Assembly: GCA_000720375.1 (NCBI GenBank)
Contig: JOAA01000015.1
Coordinates: 155,636 to 219,635, forward strand
Reading direction: 5' to 3'
Length of the DNA stretch: 64,000 nucleotides
Source: Rhodococcus rhodnii
Lineage (GTDB): Bacteria; Actinomycetota; Actinomycetes; Mycobacteriales; Pseudonocardiaceae
Below, one piece after another: positions 32,647 to 42,935 of this stretch; the first letter of the stretch is position 1; every line of letters starts with the position of its first letter. The notes beneath the pieces were generated by a model. It was not told the DNA's origin, ran no database searches, and saw nothing but the letters and a program-made list of their open reading frames with translations. A program made the position numbers and the translations under genes.

Positions 32647-35600
32647 CACGACCGTCGCCAGCGAAACCAGGATCGCCGCCTGCGCGACAGGCCCATACGC
32701 CCAAGCCTGACCTTCGCCCTGCAACCGGCCGATCATCGACACGAAGGTCGCCACGGTCATTCCGCCAAGCGCGAGCACGGCGGATACCAGGAACTTACGC
32801 CGGAACACCGCCTGGACAAGCAGACTCGCGATCAGCAACACCACGGCCAGGATCCCGCCCAACGCGGCGAGCAACACAACAAGGGCCACGGCAACCCATT
32901 GCTTGCCGCCAGGTGCGGTACTGATACGCCGTCGCCGGGCTGGTAGCACGGTGATCAGTAACAACAAGCCTGCGGCCACGGCACCGATGAGCAACCGTTG
33001 CCGGTACGGGATATCGGGCTCGAACTGGAGGCTGACCGTCGCCTCCGCGCCTGCTGGCAACACCCACGCCTGCTGCCAGCCGTCGACACGGGTACGTGCC
33101 AGCGGCGTACCGTCTACTTTGGCCACCCAGCCGTCGTTGGCATTCTCCGGGATGCTGAGCACCGCGGCTTCTCCCGCGCTGACCCGCAGCTCCCGTTGCG
33201 CGACGTCCCATTCGACGACTTCCACCGACCGTTGCCGTGGAGCGGCGGCGGGAGGTGTGTTCGGCAGTACGCGGATGTCCTGCACCACGAAGGATTCCGA
33301 GCGGTCGGTGCGCAGTTCGTGCTCCCGCGGCTCCAGGTCGATGCCTTCGACGAGGTCTCGGCACGTTCCCATGGCCAGTGGGCGGTGGTTCACGATGTCC
33401 GACAACGTCCCGGAAACCGTTGTCTGGTAAGTGGTTCCGTCCACCGTCACGGCGGGGCCGGATCCACAGGGGACCGTGAACTTGGTGTCCTGGGGGATCG
33501 GCGGGAACACGCCGTCCGCGCCGGTCACCTTCACTTCGCTGATGCCCGCGGGCCCAGGGACTCGATCGGGCGGTCCTTCCGTCTTGGTGATCTGGATGTC
33601 AAGGCGATCGGTGGCCACCGGCTGGATGGTCGCCGAGCCGTCGGCGAACACCTGCGCGGTCTGGTTGCCCGACGGTGTCCTGACCACGACCTCGGACGGC
33701 CGGGACGCACCCGAGGTCTCCGAGGTGGTGAGCTTGAGTCCGGTGACAGTTCTGGCGCCCTGCCACGTCAGTTGCAGCGTGGGTGTCTCGTCGGTGTAGT
33801 CGGCGATCCACGTCGTTCCGGCGTTTCCGTCGATCGCCGCGAGCGGCGCCGCGGCCGGGTCGCCGGCGAGCTGGGTCGATCCGTTGGCCGTCGAGGGAAT
33901 CGGGATCCGGCCGCCGGCCGCGGGCAGGACTGTCCCTTCGAGACGGTAGTTGCCTGCTTCCCGTGTGCGGAACAGCCGGTGGATGCCGTCGGGTTCCTCG
34001 CCGAGCCGGGTCAGGCTGGAATCGCAACGCTGTTCGCGTTCCATCGCGGCACAGGCATACCGCGGCTGAGGCCCACGGGTGAACACGAAACTCGTCCGCT
34101 GCCCGGGATTCGGCGCGAAGTCGGTGGGCACCTGCAGCGCACGCTGCGCCGTCACACCTGGCACAGTCAGCTCCGCGATGCCGACGCCGCCGGTGTCCCG
34201 GTCGGCTGCGACGGACAGCACGGTGACACGGACCTTGCTGGTGAGGCCTGGCGCCACGGAGAACTTCTGCGGGTTGCCACCCCTGGTCACGTCGTGATCA
34301 CGCGATCCGGAGTCCGTGGTGATCCTGATCCGGGCGACCGGCCAGCCGACCCGCTCGTCGTCCACGATCCGCATCTCCACCTGGTCCACCACGCGGGGCG
34401 TGTCCAGTTCGACCTCGAGCCATTGCCCGGCAGGACCGGAAATGGTCGAGGACTGCCACGCCGAGTACGGATCACCGTCGATCGCGGCGAACGGCATCGA
34501 CGACGGGTCCGAAGGCCGGATCGAGTCCGCGTATCCGGCCGAAGTGGACGCTGTCACTCCGCGAATCCCGCGATACGCCGCGACTGTCTGATGCTCGAGA
34601 CCGTGGAACGGCAGGATGTCCGTCGCAGGCCTGTCCTGCCGGGGTCTCTCATCGGCGGCCAGTGTCTGGCTCAGGTTGTCCCGTGCACGGCCGACGTTCC
34701 GCTCGCGATGCCGCAGGCCGTCGGTGACCAGCCAGTCCTGGCCGGTCGGCGAGGTGCTGTCACCCGCCAGCACGGTCGGCCGATCGCGTTGCAGCACACC
34801 GGAATCCAGCAGCTGCAGCAGGGATTCCGGGCCGCCGCTGACGGTCGCGACATCGGTCAGGTTGGTCGCCACCGCGAGCGCGACCGGGCGTTTCACCTCG
34901 TAGATCTCGATCGCCTTGCCGGGCGGCGCGTCCACGTCGACCGACGCCACGCCTGGCTGATCACGGGCCTCGACATCCGGGCCGAACGTCATGATCCGTT
35001 CGATCCCCGGTGACCGCGCCAACGCGTCACGCATCATCGTGACCGGCGGCGCGCCCGTGGCGCCTCGGTCGATGTCGTTACGCAGCAACAAGAACCGGTG
35101 CCCCGAGCGAGCGAGGAAGTCAGCGAGGCCAGGGGAACCGCGACCGTCGGCCAACGCGTCCTCGACCGCGTCCATGATCCGCGTGTTTCCTTCGGACCCC
35201 AGGGGGATCTGGCTGCGCAACGCCCATGGCGACCGAGCGAGCGCTTGCGCGGGTTCGTCGACCGTCTTGCCCCACGTGTACTCGCCGAAACCGGTTCCTG
35301 GCACCAGAAGCGTGCGTGTCTGCGGGTCGTTCTCGCCGAGCCACGTCATCGCCTGACGCCAGTAGTCCGGCACTTCGCTCCAGCCAGGCCCTGGCCGGAG
35401 CGTGAAAAGCCACGCAGGCGCCGCCATGACAAGCACCAGCGCCATCCCTGAAGCCAGCCGCGCCCGGCTCAGCGCACGCGCTTCGCCCAACCGGGATACG
35501 GCGTGCATGAACGCCAGCATCAAGGGCAGACGCAACCCAGGCTCGAACTTGTGCACGTTGCGCAGCGGCGCGAGCGGGCCGTCCAGCAACGCCCGGACGG

Positions 35601-36648
35601 TCTCGGACAGCGGGCTGTCCAGCGAGCCGACGTAACCGATGGTCAGGAACGTGACCGTGGTGATCACGCCGATCGTGATGAATTGGCGTTCCGGAAGGCC
35701 ACGCCGGACCAGCCCGAGCAGCCCGACCGCGGCGACCATTCCGGTGGCCAGCATCAGGATCGGGTGGTCGATGAGCATGAAACCCGACGGCCACCATGGA
35801 CTGCCCTGCACGACGTACGCGACCCATTGGTTGGTCCCGCGCATTGCCTGGAACAGCGACATCGGCGACGTCGTGTTGGTGGCCGATTCGACGTAATCGA
35901 CGAAAGGCAGGCTGTACTGGCCGAGCAGCATCAGCGGCAGGAACCACCACACCACCGCGGCCGTGACCGAACCGGCCCACCACAGCACGAGTTTGACGTG
36001 CTGTTTCGTCCATTCCCTGGTGAGCAGCCACAACGCGGGCAGCACCAGCACGAGGATGACCACGGCACCGTTGATGCCGCCGATGCACAGCACAGCCAGC
36101 CCGGACAGCCCGGCCGCGCGTCTCGGTGAACCGATTCGGTCCGCCTTGACCAGCGGTAAAAGCACCCACGGCAACATCGCGGGCGCCAGCATTTCCGCCG
36201 ACAGCGGGCCGATTTCGGTGAGCATGCGCGGTGCCAGCGCGTACGCCACCGCGCCGGTGTACTGCGCGGGCTGGGTGCCGATCTTCAGCGTCCGCGCGAT
36301 CGCCAGGACGCCGTAGAACGCCAGGCACAGCAACAACGCGCACCACAGCCGTTGCGCGATCCACGGCGGAATCCCGAGAAGCTGGTTGACCGCGAAGTAC
36401 GGCCCCATCGGGAACAGATAGCCGTACGCCTGGTTCTGCAGCTCGCCGCCGGTCGCCTCCGGGTTCCACAGATGCAGCGCACGGCCGAGGAACGCGATCG
36501 GGTCGACGGCCAGGTCGAGCTTGGTGTCGAAGGTGGTTCTGCCTGGTCGCTGCAGGAACGAGACCAGGGTGAGGCCAAGCATCACCCACGGGGTGGGGCT
36601 TCGGAGCTTGGTCAACACGCCGATGAGATTAGACCTTACGTACGACAT
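32329..36648 (-). CDS. aftD: Alpha-(1->3)-arabinofuranosyltransferase AftD
   Basis: The 1439-aa protein matches AftD: an N-terminal GT-C membrane core of a dozen helices (TTFDTKLDLAVDPIAFLG near residue 38), then a long periplasmic part with two F5/8-type carbohydrate-binding modules (FAAIDGDPYSAWQSS and LAAIDGNAGTTWIAD), a beta-rich region and C-terminal helices. AftD adds alpha-1,3 branches to arabinan. About 105 C-terminal residues after DWFDPRPELDE are Gln/Arg/Pro-rich and lie antisense to the flippase gene; they are probably a run-on beyond the ancestral stop. GTG 36618 is an alternative start. Confidence 0.93.
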   Translation of the reverse strand: MSYVRSNLIGVLTKLRSPTPWVMLGLTLVSFLQRPGRTTFDTKLDLAVDPIAFLGRALHLWNPEATGGELQNQAYGYLFPMGPYFAVNQLLGIPPWIAQRLWCALLLCLAFYGVLAIARTLKIGTQPAQYTGAVAYALAPRMLTEIGPLSAEMLAPAMLPWVLLPLVKADRIGSPRRAAGLSGLAVLCIGGINGAVVILVLVLPALWLLTREWTKQHVKLVLWWAGSVTAAVVWWFLPLMLLGQYSLPFVDYVESATNTTSPMSLFQAMRGTNQWVAYVVQGSPWWPSGFMLIDHPILMLATGMVAAVGLLGLVRRGLPERQFITIGVITTVTFLTIGYVGSLDSPLSETVRALLDGPLAPLRNVHKFEPGLRLPLMLAFMHAVSRLGEARALSRARLASGMALVLVMAAPAWLFTLRPGPGWSEVPDYWRQAMTWLGENDPQTRTLLVPGTGFGEYTWGKTVDEPAQALARSPWALRSQIPLGSEGNTRIMDAVEDALADGRGSPGLADFLARSGHRFLLLRNDIDRGATGAPPVTMMRDALARSPGIERIMTFGPDVEARDQPGVASVDVDAPPGKAIEIYEVKRPVALAVATNLTDVATVSGGPESLLQLLDSGVLQRDRPTVLAGDSTSPTGQDWLVTDGLRHRERNVGRARDNLSQTLAADERPRQDRPATDILPFHGLEHQTVAAYRGIRGVTASTSAGYADSIRPSDPSSMPFAAIDGDPYSAWQSSTISGPAGQWLEVELDTPRVVDQVEMRIVDDERVGWPVARIRITTDSGSRDHDVTRGGNPQKFSVAPGLTSKVRVTVLSVAADRDTGGVGIAELTVPGVTAQRALQVPTDFAPNPGQRTSFVFTRGPQPRYACAAMEREQRCDSSLTRLGEEPDGIHRLFRTREAGNYRLEGTVLPAAGGRIPIPSTANGSTQLAGDPAAAPLAAIDGNAGTTWIADYTDETPTLQLTWQGARTVTGLKLTTSETSGASRPSEVVVRTPSGNQTAQVFADGSATIQPVATDRLDIQITKTEGPPDRVPGPAGISEVKVTGADGVFPPIPQDTKFTVPCGSGPAVTVDGTTYQTTVSGTLSDIVNHRPLAMGTCRDLVEGIDLEPREHELRTDRSESFVVQDIRVLPNTPPAAAPRQRSVEVVEWDVAQRELRVSAGEAAVLSIPENANDGWVAKVDGTPLARTRVDGWQQAWVLPAGAEATVSLQFEPDIPYRQRLLIGAVAAGLLLLITVLPARRRRISTAPGGKQWVAVALVVLLAALGGILAVVLLIASLLVQAVFRRKFLVSAVLALGGMTVATFVSMIGRLQGEGQAWAYGPVAQAAILVSLATVVSACIDWFDPRPELDEGTETGQRGGRHHSPSDNLGQRPMPPPQYQRDLRGNGQPRQQGRPPIRTGDPGIQQELHQRQQRPDQRERPHGNTAGRIRRSPNQGDNRWP

Positions 36649-37363
36649 ATCGGGTTGACTGCCAGTGAGCCTCTGCGATGTCCTCGCTCATGCTGTCGAT
36701 GACCTCGCCGCCGTGCGCGACGATGACCCGCTTGAAATGCTCGGGCGTGACCGCCGTCATCCGCATGGGAGCGGGATAGCGCAACACGATCCGCTGGCCC
36801 AGCGCGAGCAGACGGTACGGCGCGAACCGCCACAGAGCGCCCTTGAGAGTCCATAGTGGACGAGTGGTGCACTGGAGCACGCCGATACCGCCGGAATTCA
36901 GCACACGCATGAACTCGGCGAGATACGTGTCGATCAGCTCGGCGGGCAGGTGCTGCAACACCAGTTCGGTGTAGACCAGGTCGAAGTGACCGTCGTCGAA
37001 CTGGCGCAGGTCAGGCGAGTCGTTGTGGACGAACCGGCACTTGCCGCCGGATCTGTCCAGCCTGCGCGCGGTTTCCAGCATCGGCTCGGAGATGTCCACG
37101 CCGGTGACCTCCTCGGCGTGCTCGGCGAGCGCCTGTGACAGGCGTCCGGCGCCGCACCCGAAGTCGAGCACTCGTTTCCACGTGACCGGCAGGTCCCAGC
37201 GGGCCAGCCAGTCGCGGGCCTTGGCCACGTCGGTGCGACCCAGCTCGAGGAACTGGCCGATGTCCCATTTGCCGCCGCGCTTGTCCGGCGCGACATGCAC
37301 CGCCCAGAGCGGGTCCTGTTCGCCGAGCGTCGTCCAGTCCCGCCGCACCTCGTCGAAACTCAC
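36629..37363 (-). CDS. SAM-dependent methyltransferase
   Basis: The 244-aa class I methyltransferase has VLDFGCGAGRLSQALA (SAM loop), GVDISEPMLE and ELVLQHLP. The C-terminal 80 residues are more hydrophobic, as in envelope-lipid methyltransferases. It precedes aftD and overlaps its start by 20 bp, so it should be co-transcribed. The substrate is unknown. Confidence 0.87.
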   Translation of the reverse strand: MSFDEVRRDWTTLGEQDPLWAVHVAPDKRGGKWDIGQFLELGRTDVAKARDWLARWDLPVTWKRVLDFGCGAGRLSQALAEHAEEVTGVDISEPMLETARRLDRSGGKCRFVHNDSPDLRQFDDGHFDLVYTELVLQHLPAELIDTYLAEFMRVLNSGGIGVLQCTTRPLWTLKGALWRFAPYRLLALGQRIVLRYPAPMRMTAVTPEHFKRVIVAHGGEVIDSMSEDIAEAHWQSTRYVVRKV

Positions 37364-37427
37364 CGAGCCATCCTAAGGATGTATGAACGTTTTTCAGGTT
37401 ATCCGTTATCGCAGTGGTATCAGCAGG

Positions 37428-39149
37428 TCACGTCACGGGTGTGCCGATCCGGACGTCGACAACGCACATCGGGTCGACCTGCGTCGCCCGGTTGATGTCG
37501 ACACGGTCGAAACTGCCGTCCACCACCAGGTAGAGCACGTGCAGGCCGTCATTGAGGTGGATTTCGTGGGTCGCTTTGCCCAGCCGCATGGTCACTGGGC
37601 CTTTGCCTGAGGTGTAGTACTCCATTCGGAGCAGACGGCGGCCGTCGACGCGCCCGCTCAGCGGGATCGTCGCGGTGTTGTAGCCGACCGCGTATCCGCA
37701 CTTCGCGTACGGTCCTGGGCGGCCGACGACCGGGTCACGGACGTTGTTGATCTTCCGAGGCGAGCCGTTGTCGTCCAGCATGTACATGTTCTCGGTGGGC
37801 TGGTCGAACTTCGGCGGTCCCGGTAGCAGACCGATCACGCGGGATGCCTTGCCGTCCACGAAGAACCACTTGTTCATGATCTCCTCGTGCACGGGCGTGT
37901 CGTACAGGACGATCGACGGGTCCGCCTTCAACGCGGCCTGTGCCGTGGCCACGTACTGCTTGGCCTTCTCGAACTTCAGCCCGGGCGCCAGCCACAGATA
38001 GCTGAGGGTCGCGCTCACGCCCAGCAGCACCACCATAACGCCTGCCGCAGGCCGTTTCAGGCGCAGCGACGAGTACGCGAAAGCGCCACACAGCACGGTG
38101 ATCGGCACGGCGTCGGCGGTGTACCGGGGATCGTTGCCGATCAACGGCCCGATCTCCGGCAACCGGGTGATGATCACCAGCGCCAGGTCGACCACGACGT
38201 AGGCCCCAAGCAGACTCCACGCCAGCACGGCTTTACGCCCACCGACCAGGATTCCGCCGGCGATCACGGCCACGGCGACGGCCGCGGCGGCGATCCGAAG
38301 GCCCAACGGCGGTGTCGAAATCGCGGCGCCCATCGCCGGATCGGTCCACGGGCCGCCGAAAAGCCCAGGCAGGAACACGTCGACCACCGACCGGCGGAGG
38401 AATTCGGCGATCACATCACCGCTCGGCAGGCCTTCCTTGATCCGGCTCGCCGTCAGGCCCGCGTACAGCGCCACGAACCCGGCGAGCAGCGCGCCATGCG
38501 CGAGCCAGACCCGCCAGGGCGCCCGTTCGCCCAGCAGTAACGTGAAACCGAACAGCAGCGGCAGGAACAGCGCGGCCTTCTCGTAGAACGCCATTCCCGC
38601 AACGGTCCACAGCAACGTCGTCACGACATGCTTGGGCTCACGCGTACGCAGATACGTCAGGTGCGTGTTGAACGCACCGAACATCGTCAGCAGCAAGGGA
38701 AACAGCTGCACGGCGTAGGCCCACCACATGGTGGAGTACAGGATCAGCGACGAGAACGTGTACATCGCGTACGGCAGCAGCAAACCCCAGCGATGCCCGA
38801 ACACGCGGACCAGCAGCCGCCACAGCAGGATCGACGCGCCCGCCTGCATGAGCAACGCGGGGATCACCGCGATCGTGTAGTTCAGCGGTGCCGGGGCGGT
38901 GATGAACCAGGCGAGCAGGAACATCCCGGGCGCGATGTGCCCGCTGTAGTCCTGGAAAAGGTATCCGGGATCGAACGGGCCGCTGTTGCCTGCCCGGTAG
39001 AGGATGACGAAGTCGTCCTGGCCGAAGTAGCCGGAGAACGTGGCGATGGCGTGGATGACGAACGGGATCGCCGCGACCACCGCGGCGGCGATGCTGACCG
39101 TTTTGGGTAAGACCAGGGCAGGCGCCGGTCTCGTTGCCGTTGCGGTCAT
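37428..39149 (-). CDS. Polytopic membrane protein, GT-C-like
   Basis: The 573-aa protein has ten to twelve hydrophobic helices with a periplasmic FGQDDFVILYR loop near residue 43, the position where GT-C glycosyltransferases keep catalytic acids. The C-terminal 170 residues are soluble and beta-rich. It probably transfers a sugar from a polyprenyl carrier in the wall. Its ATG overlaps the stop of the vWA protein (ATGA), so the two are coupled. Confidence 0.7.
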   Translation of the reverse strand: MTATATRPAPALVLPKTVSIAAAVVAAIPFVIHAIATFSGYFGQDDFVILYRAGNSGPFDPGYLFQDYSGHIAPGMFLLAWFITAPAPLNYTIAVIPALLMQAGASILLWRLLVRVFGHRWGLLLPYAMYTFSSLILYSTMWWAYAVQLFPLLLTMFGAFNTHLTYLRTREPKHVVTTLLWTVAGMAFYEKAALFLPLLFGFTLLLGERAPWRVWLAHGALLAGFVALYAGLTASRIKEGLPSGDVIAEFLRRSVVDVFLPGLFGGPWTDPAMGAAISTPPLGLRIAAAAVAVAVIAGGILVGGRKAVLAWSLLGAYVVVDLALVIITRLPEIGPLIGNDPRYTADAVPITVLCGAFAYSSLRLKRPAAGVMVVLLGVSATLSYLWLAPGLKFEKAKQYVATAQAALKADPSIVLYDTPVHEEIMNKWFFVDGKASRVIGLLPGPPKFDQPTENMYMLDDNGSPRKINNVRDPVVGRPGPYAKCGYAVGYNTATIPLSGRVDGRRLLRMEYYTSGKGPVTMRLGKATHEIHLNDGLHVLYLVVDGSFDRVDINRATQVDPMCVVDVRIGTPVT

Positions 39150-40678
39150 TGCTCCAACAACCTGCCTAAGGCCGCGTAGAACGTGTCGACGATCTTGGTC
39201 GGATCCGGCGTCGGATACGCCTCGCCGCCGGTCGCGTGGCTGATCGTGCGCAACTCGGCCGCGTCGACGTCCGGGCCGATACCGATCGCGATGATCTGCA
39301 GCGGCCGCTTGGGGTCCTGCAGCTTGTTCAGCTCGGCGAGCAGCTGCTGCTGGCTGATACCGCGGCCGTCGTCGTCATTGCGGCCGTCGGTCAGCAGCAC
39401 CACCAGGTTGATCCGGCCTGGCTCCCAGTTCTGCCGCGCAGACTGATACGCGGCGAGCACGCTGTCGTACAGCCCGGTTCCGCCGTTGCTGATCGCTCTG
39501 ACGGCCCGCAGCTTCTCCAGGCCGCCCTTGGCCAGCTGCTCGCTGACCGGCCGCACGGGCAGCAGTTCCTGGTAGTCCTTGTCGCCGTCGAGTTTCGTGG
39601 AGAACCGCCACAGCCCGACCTTGGTGATCGGCTTGAACAGCTTGATGCCCAGCTCCGCGGCCCGAAGCGTGAGGGTCATCCGGTCCGCCTTGGCCTTGGG
39701 GACCACCGCGGCCATCGAACCGGACACGTCCAGCAGCACCTGGATTCGGGCGCTGCGGTTCGCCGCCGCCCATTCGTTGAGCAGTTTGTCGGGATCCTCG
39801 GGCAGGTTCACCGGTGTGACGAGCGGTTGATCAGGTCCTGGCGTGCCGTTGGGCGGACGGAAGCCTGCCGCGGTCAGCACAGCGGATTGCTCAAGCACCT
39901 TGGCCAGGAACTGCTGGGCTATCGCCCGTTGCGCGTCCGATGTCCCAGGAAGCACGACATACGGGTAATCCAAGGACGGAATGGCCGGATCCGCGTACGC
40001 ACCCACAAGGTTGTGTGCCTTCAGCGACACCTCGGACGTGATCGCGCCTTCCAGTGCGGGGTCGAAGACCGCCGCGGGCTCCTGGACCGTGTGCTTGGTC
40101 AGCTTGCGCAACGTCAAAGCGTAGGCAGCGGCCGGATCCGGGGCGTTCTTGGTGAGATCGCCCGTCCCGACCAACGCGGCTAGGCCGGTTGGGTCAACGG
40201 CCGGATCGACGAAGCCGATCGCCGGGTCGCCCGCGAGGATGTCCGACCAGGTCGGCGTTTTCGACGGCCAGCCGTACTTGCGCGCCGCGGTTTCGGTCAG
40301 GCCGAGTACGATCGGCGACGACGCCACCGAAGTCCCGGTCACCGGCAGGTTCCACGCGCCGCGTTCCTGGGCCCGTTGCAGCCACAGTGAAGACTCCGGT
40401 ACCCAGACGTCCGGCTTGTGCACGCCAAGGGTTTCCATCGCCTGGCCGGACGGGGCGGCGACCGTCTCGACCCGGTAGCACGCCGAAGTGTCCTGTTGGG
40501 ACACCGTGGTCAGTGCGGGTGCGATGTCCGGCGCCGCGGTGATCCGCAGCGTGGTGACGGTGTCACAGCTGGACGCGGCCAGGCGGGTGCGCAGGTAGTC
40601 GTATCCGAACCAGCCCGCGAGGGTCAGCACGAGCAAGATGCTCAGGATCACCACGGGCGAGCCGGGCCGCCGTGCCAT
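39146..40678 (-). CDS. Membrane-anchored binding protein with C-terminal von Willebrand A domain
   Basis: The 510-aa protein has an N-terminal membrane helix, a bacterial solute-binding-like domain (residues about 40-310, SBP_bac_11 type) and a C-terminal vWA domain with the metal-ion site DVSGSM (near residue 335), TGLYD and LLTDGRNDDD. The MIDAS looks intact. Such hybrids are exported scaffolds that hold partner proteins. ATG 40678 has GGGAGG upstream. It is coupled to the GT-C-like protein, so it may organise envelope assembly. Confidence 0.85.
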   Translation of the reverse strand: MARRPGSPVVILSILLVLTLAGWFGYDYLRTRLAASSCDTVTTLRITAAPDIAPALTTVSQQDTSACYRVETVAAPSGQAMETLGVHKPDVWVPESSLWLQRAQERGAWNLPVTGTSVASSPIVLGLTETAARKYGWPSKTPTWSDILAGDPAIGFVDPAVDPTGLAALVGTGDLTKNAPDPAAAYALTLRKLTKHTVQEPAAVFDPALEGAITSEVSLKAHNLVGAYADPAIPSLDYPYVVLPGTSDAQRAIAQQFLAKVLEQSAVLTAAGFRPPNGTPGPDQPLVTPVNLPEDPDKLLNEWAAANRSARIQVLLDVSGSMAAVVPKAKADRMTLTLRAAELGIKLFKPITKVGLWRFSTKLDGDKDYQELLPVRPVSEQLAKGGLEKLRAVRAISNGGTGLYDSVLAAYQSARQNWEPGRINLVVLLTDGRNDDDGRGISQQQLLAELNKLQDPKRPLQIIAIGIGPDVDAAELRTISHATGGEAYPTPDPTKIVDTFYAALGRLLEQ

Positions 40679-40847
40679 CCGCCTGGACCTCCCGTCGCTG
40701 GGTGTAGTGCCGGTCAGCGTAGGGGAAATCCCTACTGAGTGGTAATAGCGGTATAGCTCATTAATTACTAATAAACGTTGACATGATCCGCCCCGACCGG
40801 CAGGCTCAACGCCGCAGAGTCCTGAACGCGGGAAGGTAGGCGTCGCA

Positions 40848-42935
40848 ATGCTGCGTCGTGTGATCCAGGCAAGCCTGGTTGCCGTCTTAGCCGGGCTGGT
40901 CACCCCGGTGGCCACCGCCAACGCAGGTGTCGATCAGGGAGCACCGGTCTATTACGACAGTGGCGTCGCGCCCACCCCGTACATGGGCTGGAACACGTAC
41001 TACGGGCTCGGCGCGCCGACCGAGCAGGCGGTCAAGGGCGTCGTCGACCACCTGGTGTCCAGCGGTCTGCGGGACGCCGGCTACAAGATCGTGTGGCTGG
41101 ACGGTGGCTGGCAGGGCACGCCTTCCCGGAGCCAGGACGGCAGGCTGCTGGAGGACCGGACGCGATTCCCGTCCGGCATCCCGGCGATCGTGGACTACAT
41201 CCACAAGCGTGGCCTGAAAGCGGGCATTTACACCGACGCGGGCGCGTGGGACCCCAAGCACTGCGGCCTCGGCAGCGGCGGCGGGTACTACGAGCGGGAC
41301 GCCAAGCAGTTCGCGGACTGGAAGTTCGACGCGATCAAGGTCGACTTCCTGTGCGGCGTGGCCCAGAAGCTCGACCCCGGCAAGGCCTTCGGCGAGTTCT
41401 CCGCCGCGGTCCGCAAAGCCGGCCGCAAGATGATCCTCAACCTGTGCAACCCGGTCACCCGGGAATGGGGTCTGGGTACCACGCCCGAGCAGGAAGCCGG
41501 CTACAACTACGTCTGGGGCCCGACGACCGGTGACTCGTGGCGGACCGACACCGACGTCGCCGTCGGCACACCGTGGCCGGGCGAGTTCAAGAACGTCCTG
41601 CGCAACATGGACAACAACGCGGCGCACCCGGAGGCCAACGGCCCCGGCCACTACAACGACGCCGACTACCTGATCCCGATGCGCAAGCTGCCCGACGGCA
41701 GCGGCTACGAGCTCAACGAGGAAGAATCCACCACCCAGCTGGTGATGTGGGCGCAGATGGCCACGCCGCTGATCATCGGGTCGGACCCGCGCACGCTGCC
41801 GCAGTCGATGATCGACACCTTGCGCAACCCGGAGATCATCGCGGTCAACCAGGACAAGCTGGCCATCCAGGGCGTGCGGGTGCAGTCCTCGCCCGCCGGT
41901 GACGTTTACAGCAAGGTGCTTTCCGGTCGTGGCCAGCGTTCGGTCGTGCTGCTCAACCGGTCCGACAACCCGTCGACCATCACGCTGGACTTCGCCAAGG
42001 CGGGCCTGACCGGTGCCGTCGCTGTGCGGGACATCCGCAAGCGCGCCAACGTGGGCACCTTCAGCGGGACGTACTCGGTCGAGGTTCCGGCGCACGGCAC
42101 CGCTTTCCTGCGCCTCAGCGGAACGGACTTCGCCCCTGGCGCATCGCTTGGCGGTGACACATCAGCAAGCCCCGCGCTGGTCAGGTTCTCCGACACGCAG
42201 GCCGCGGTGTTCTCCCGTGCGGCGAACGGGTCGATTGTCGTGAACACCAAGAATGGTGATACCTGGTCTCAGCAGTGGACTCGCCTTGACGGCCCGGACC
42301 GTCGCGGCATCCTCGGCCAGCCCGCCGCGTACGGCTCAGCGGGTGGCCGGATCGACTTGTTCGTCCGTGGCGCGGACAACGAGGCTTACCAGCGGACGTT
42401 CCGCAATGGACGGTGGGAACGCTGGAACCGCCTTGGCGGCAAGCTTTACGACGCGCCGACCGTCGCGTTCACCTCGCCGGACGACTGGACGATGTTCGCG
42501 ACCGGCTCATTCGGTCTGGTGTGGACACGCAAGCACAACGTCGGCTGGACCACGATCGGTTCGCCGAACCTCCAACCGATCTACGGCCGTCCCAGCGCTG
42601 TCGTCGACGCCAACGGTGTCCACGTGGCGGTCCGGACGCGCGACGACGCGGCGTGGATCTACGAGAACGGTGAGTGGAAGTCGCTCGGCGGTGTCATCAG
42701 CGGCAGCCCGACGCTGCTGGCCACCGAAGGCCGGATCTACATGTTCGCCCGTGCCAGCGACTACACGTTGTGGCAGCGTAACTTCTCCGACGGCCAGTGG
42801 GGCGGTTGGTTCCCGCGTGGCGAGTTCCCGAGCAACGCGTTCGACGGTTCGCTCGGTGCCGCGGCTGGTGCGAACGGATCCGCCTGGGTCGCGTTCCGTG
42901 GCATCGGCGGGCAGGTGCGTCAGGTGGTGTTGTGA
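40848..42935 (+). CDS. Secreted GH27 alpha-galactosidase with C-terminal beta-propeller lectin-like domain
   Basis: The 695-aa protein has a signal peptide (residues 1-26), a GH27 barrel (PYMGWNTYY near 44, KVDF with nucleophile Asp166, SWRTDTD with acid/base Asp236, a GH27-type beta domain to about residue 410) and a C-terminal repeat domain of seven-bladed PLL/DUF346 type (for example TWSQQWTRLDGPD and NGRWERWNRLGG). Family members cleave alpha-galactosides or beta-L-arabinopyranosides. It heads an operon whose other genes fit galactose oxidation. Upstream (40750-40790) is A/T-rich and has TTGACA. Confidence 0.92.
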   Translation: MLRRVIQASLVAVLAGLVTPVATANAGVDQGAPVYYDSGVAPTPYMGWNTYYGLGAPTEQAVKGVVDHLVSSGLRDAGYKIVWLDGGWQGTPSRSQDGRLLEDRTRFPSGIPAIVDYIHKRGLKAGIYTDAGAWDPKHCGLGSGGGYYERDAKQFADWKFDAIKVDFLCGVAQKLDPGKAFGEFSAAVRKAGRKMILNLCNPVTREWGLGTTPEQEAGYNYVWGPTTGDSWRTDTDVAVGTPWPGEFKNVLRNMDNNAAHPEANGPGHYNDADYLIPMRKLPDGSGYELNEEESTTQLVMWAQMATPLIIGSDPRTLPQSMIDTLRNPEIIAVNQDKLAIQGVRVQSSPAGDVYSKVLSGRGQRSVVLLNRSDNPSTITLDFAKAGLTGAVAVRDIRKRANVGTFSGTYSVEVPAHGTAFLRLSGTDFAPGASLGGDTSASPALVRFSDTQAAVFSRAANGSIVVNTKNGDTWSQQWTRLDGPDRRGILGQPAAYGSAGGRIDLFVRGADNEAYQRTFRNGRWERWNRLGGKLYDAPTVAFTSPDDWTMFATGSFGLVWTRKHNVGWTTIGSPNLQPIYGRPSAVVDANGVHVAVRTRDDAAWIYENGEWKSLGGVISGSPTLLATEGRIYMFARASDYTLWQRNFSDGQWGGWFPRGEFPSNAFDGSLGAAAGANGSAWVAFRGIGGQVRQVVL

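Noticed and set aside
32998..35013. A 671-codon plus-strand frame opposite aftD
   Set aside because: It is a shadow of the GC-rich aftD gene, with Arg/Gly/Val-rich sequence and no domain.
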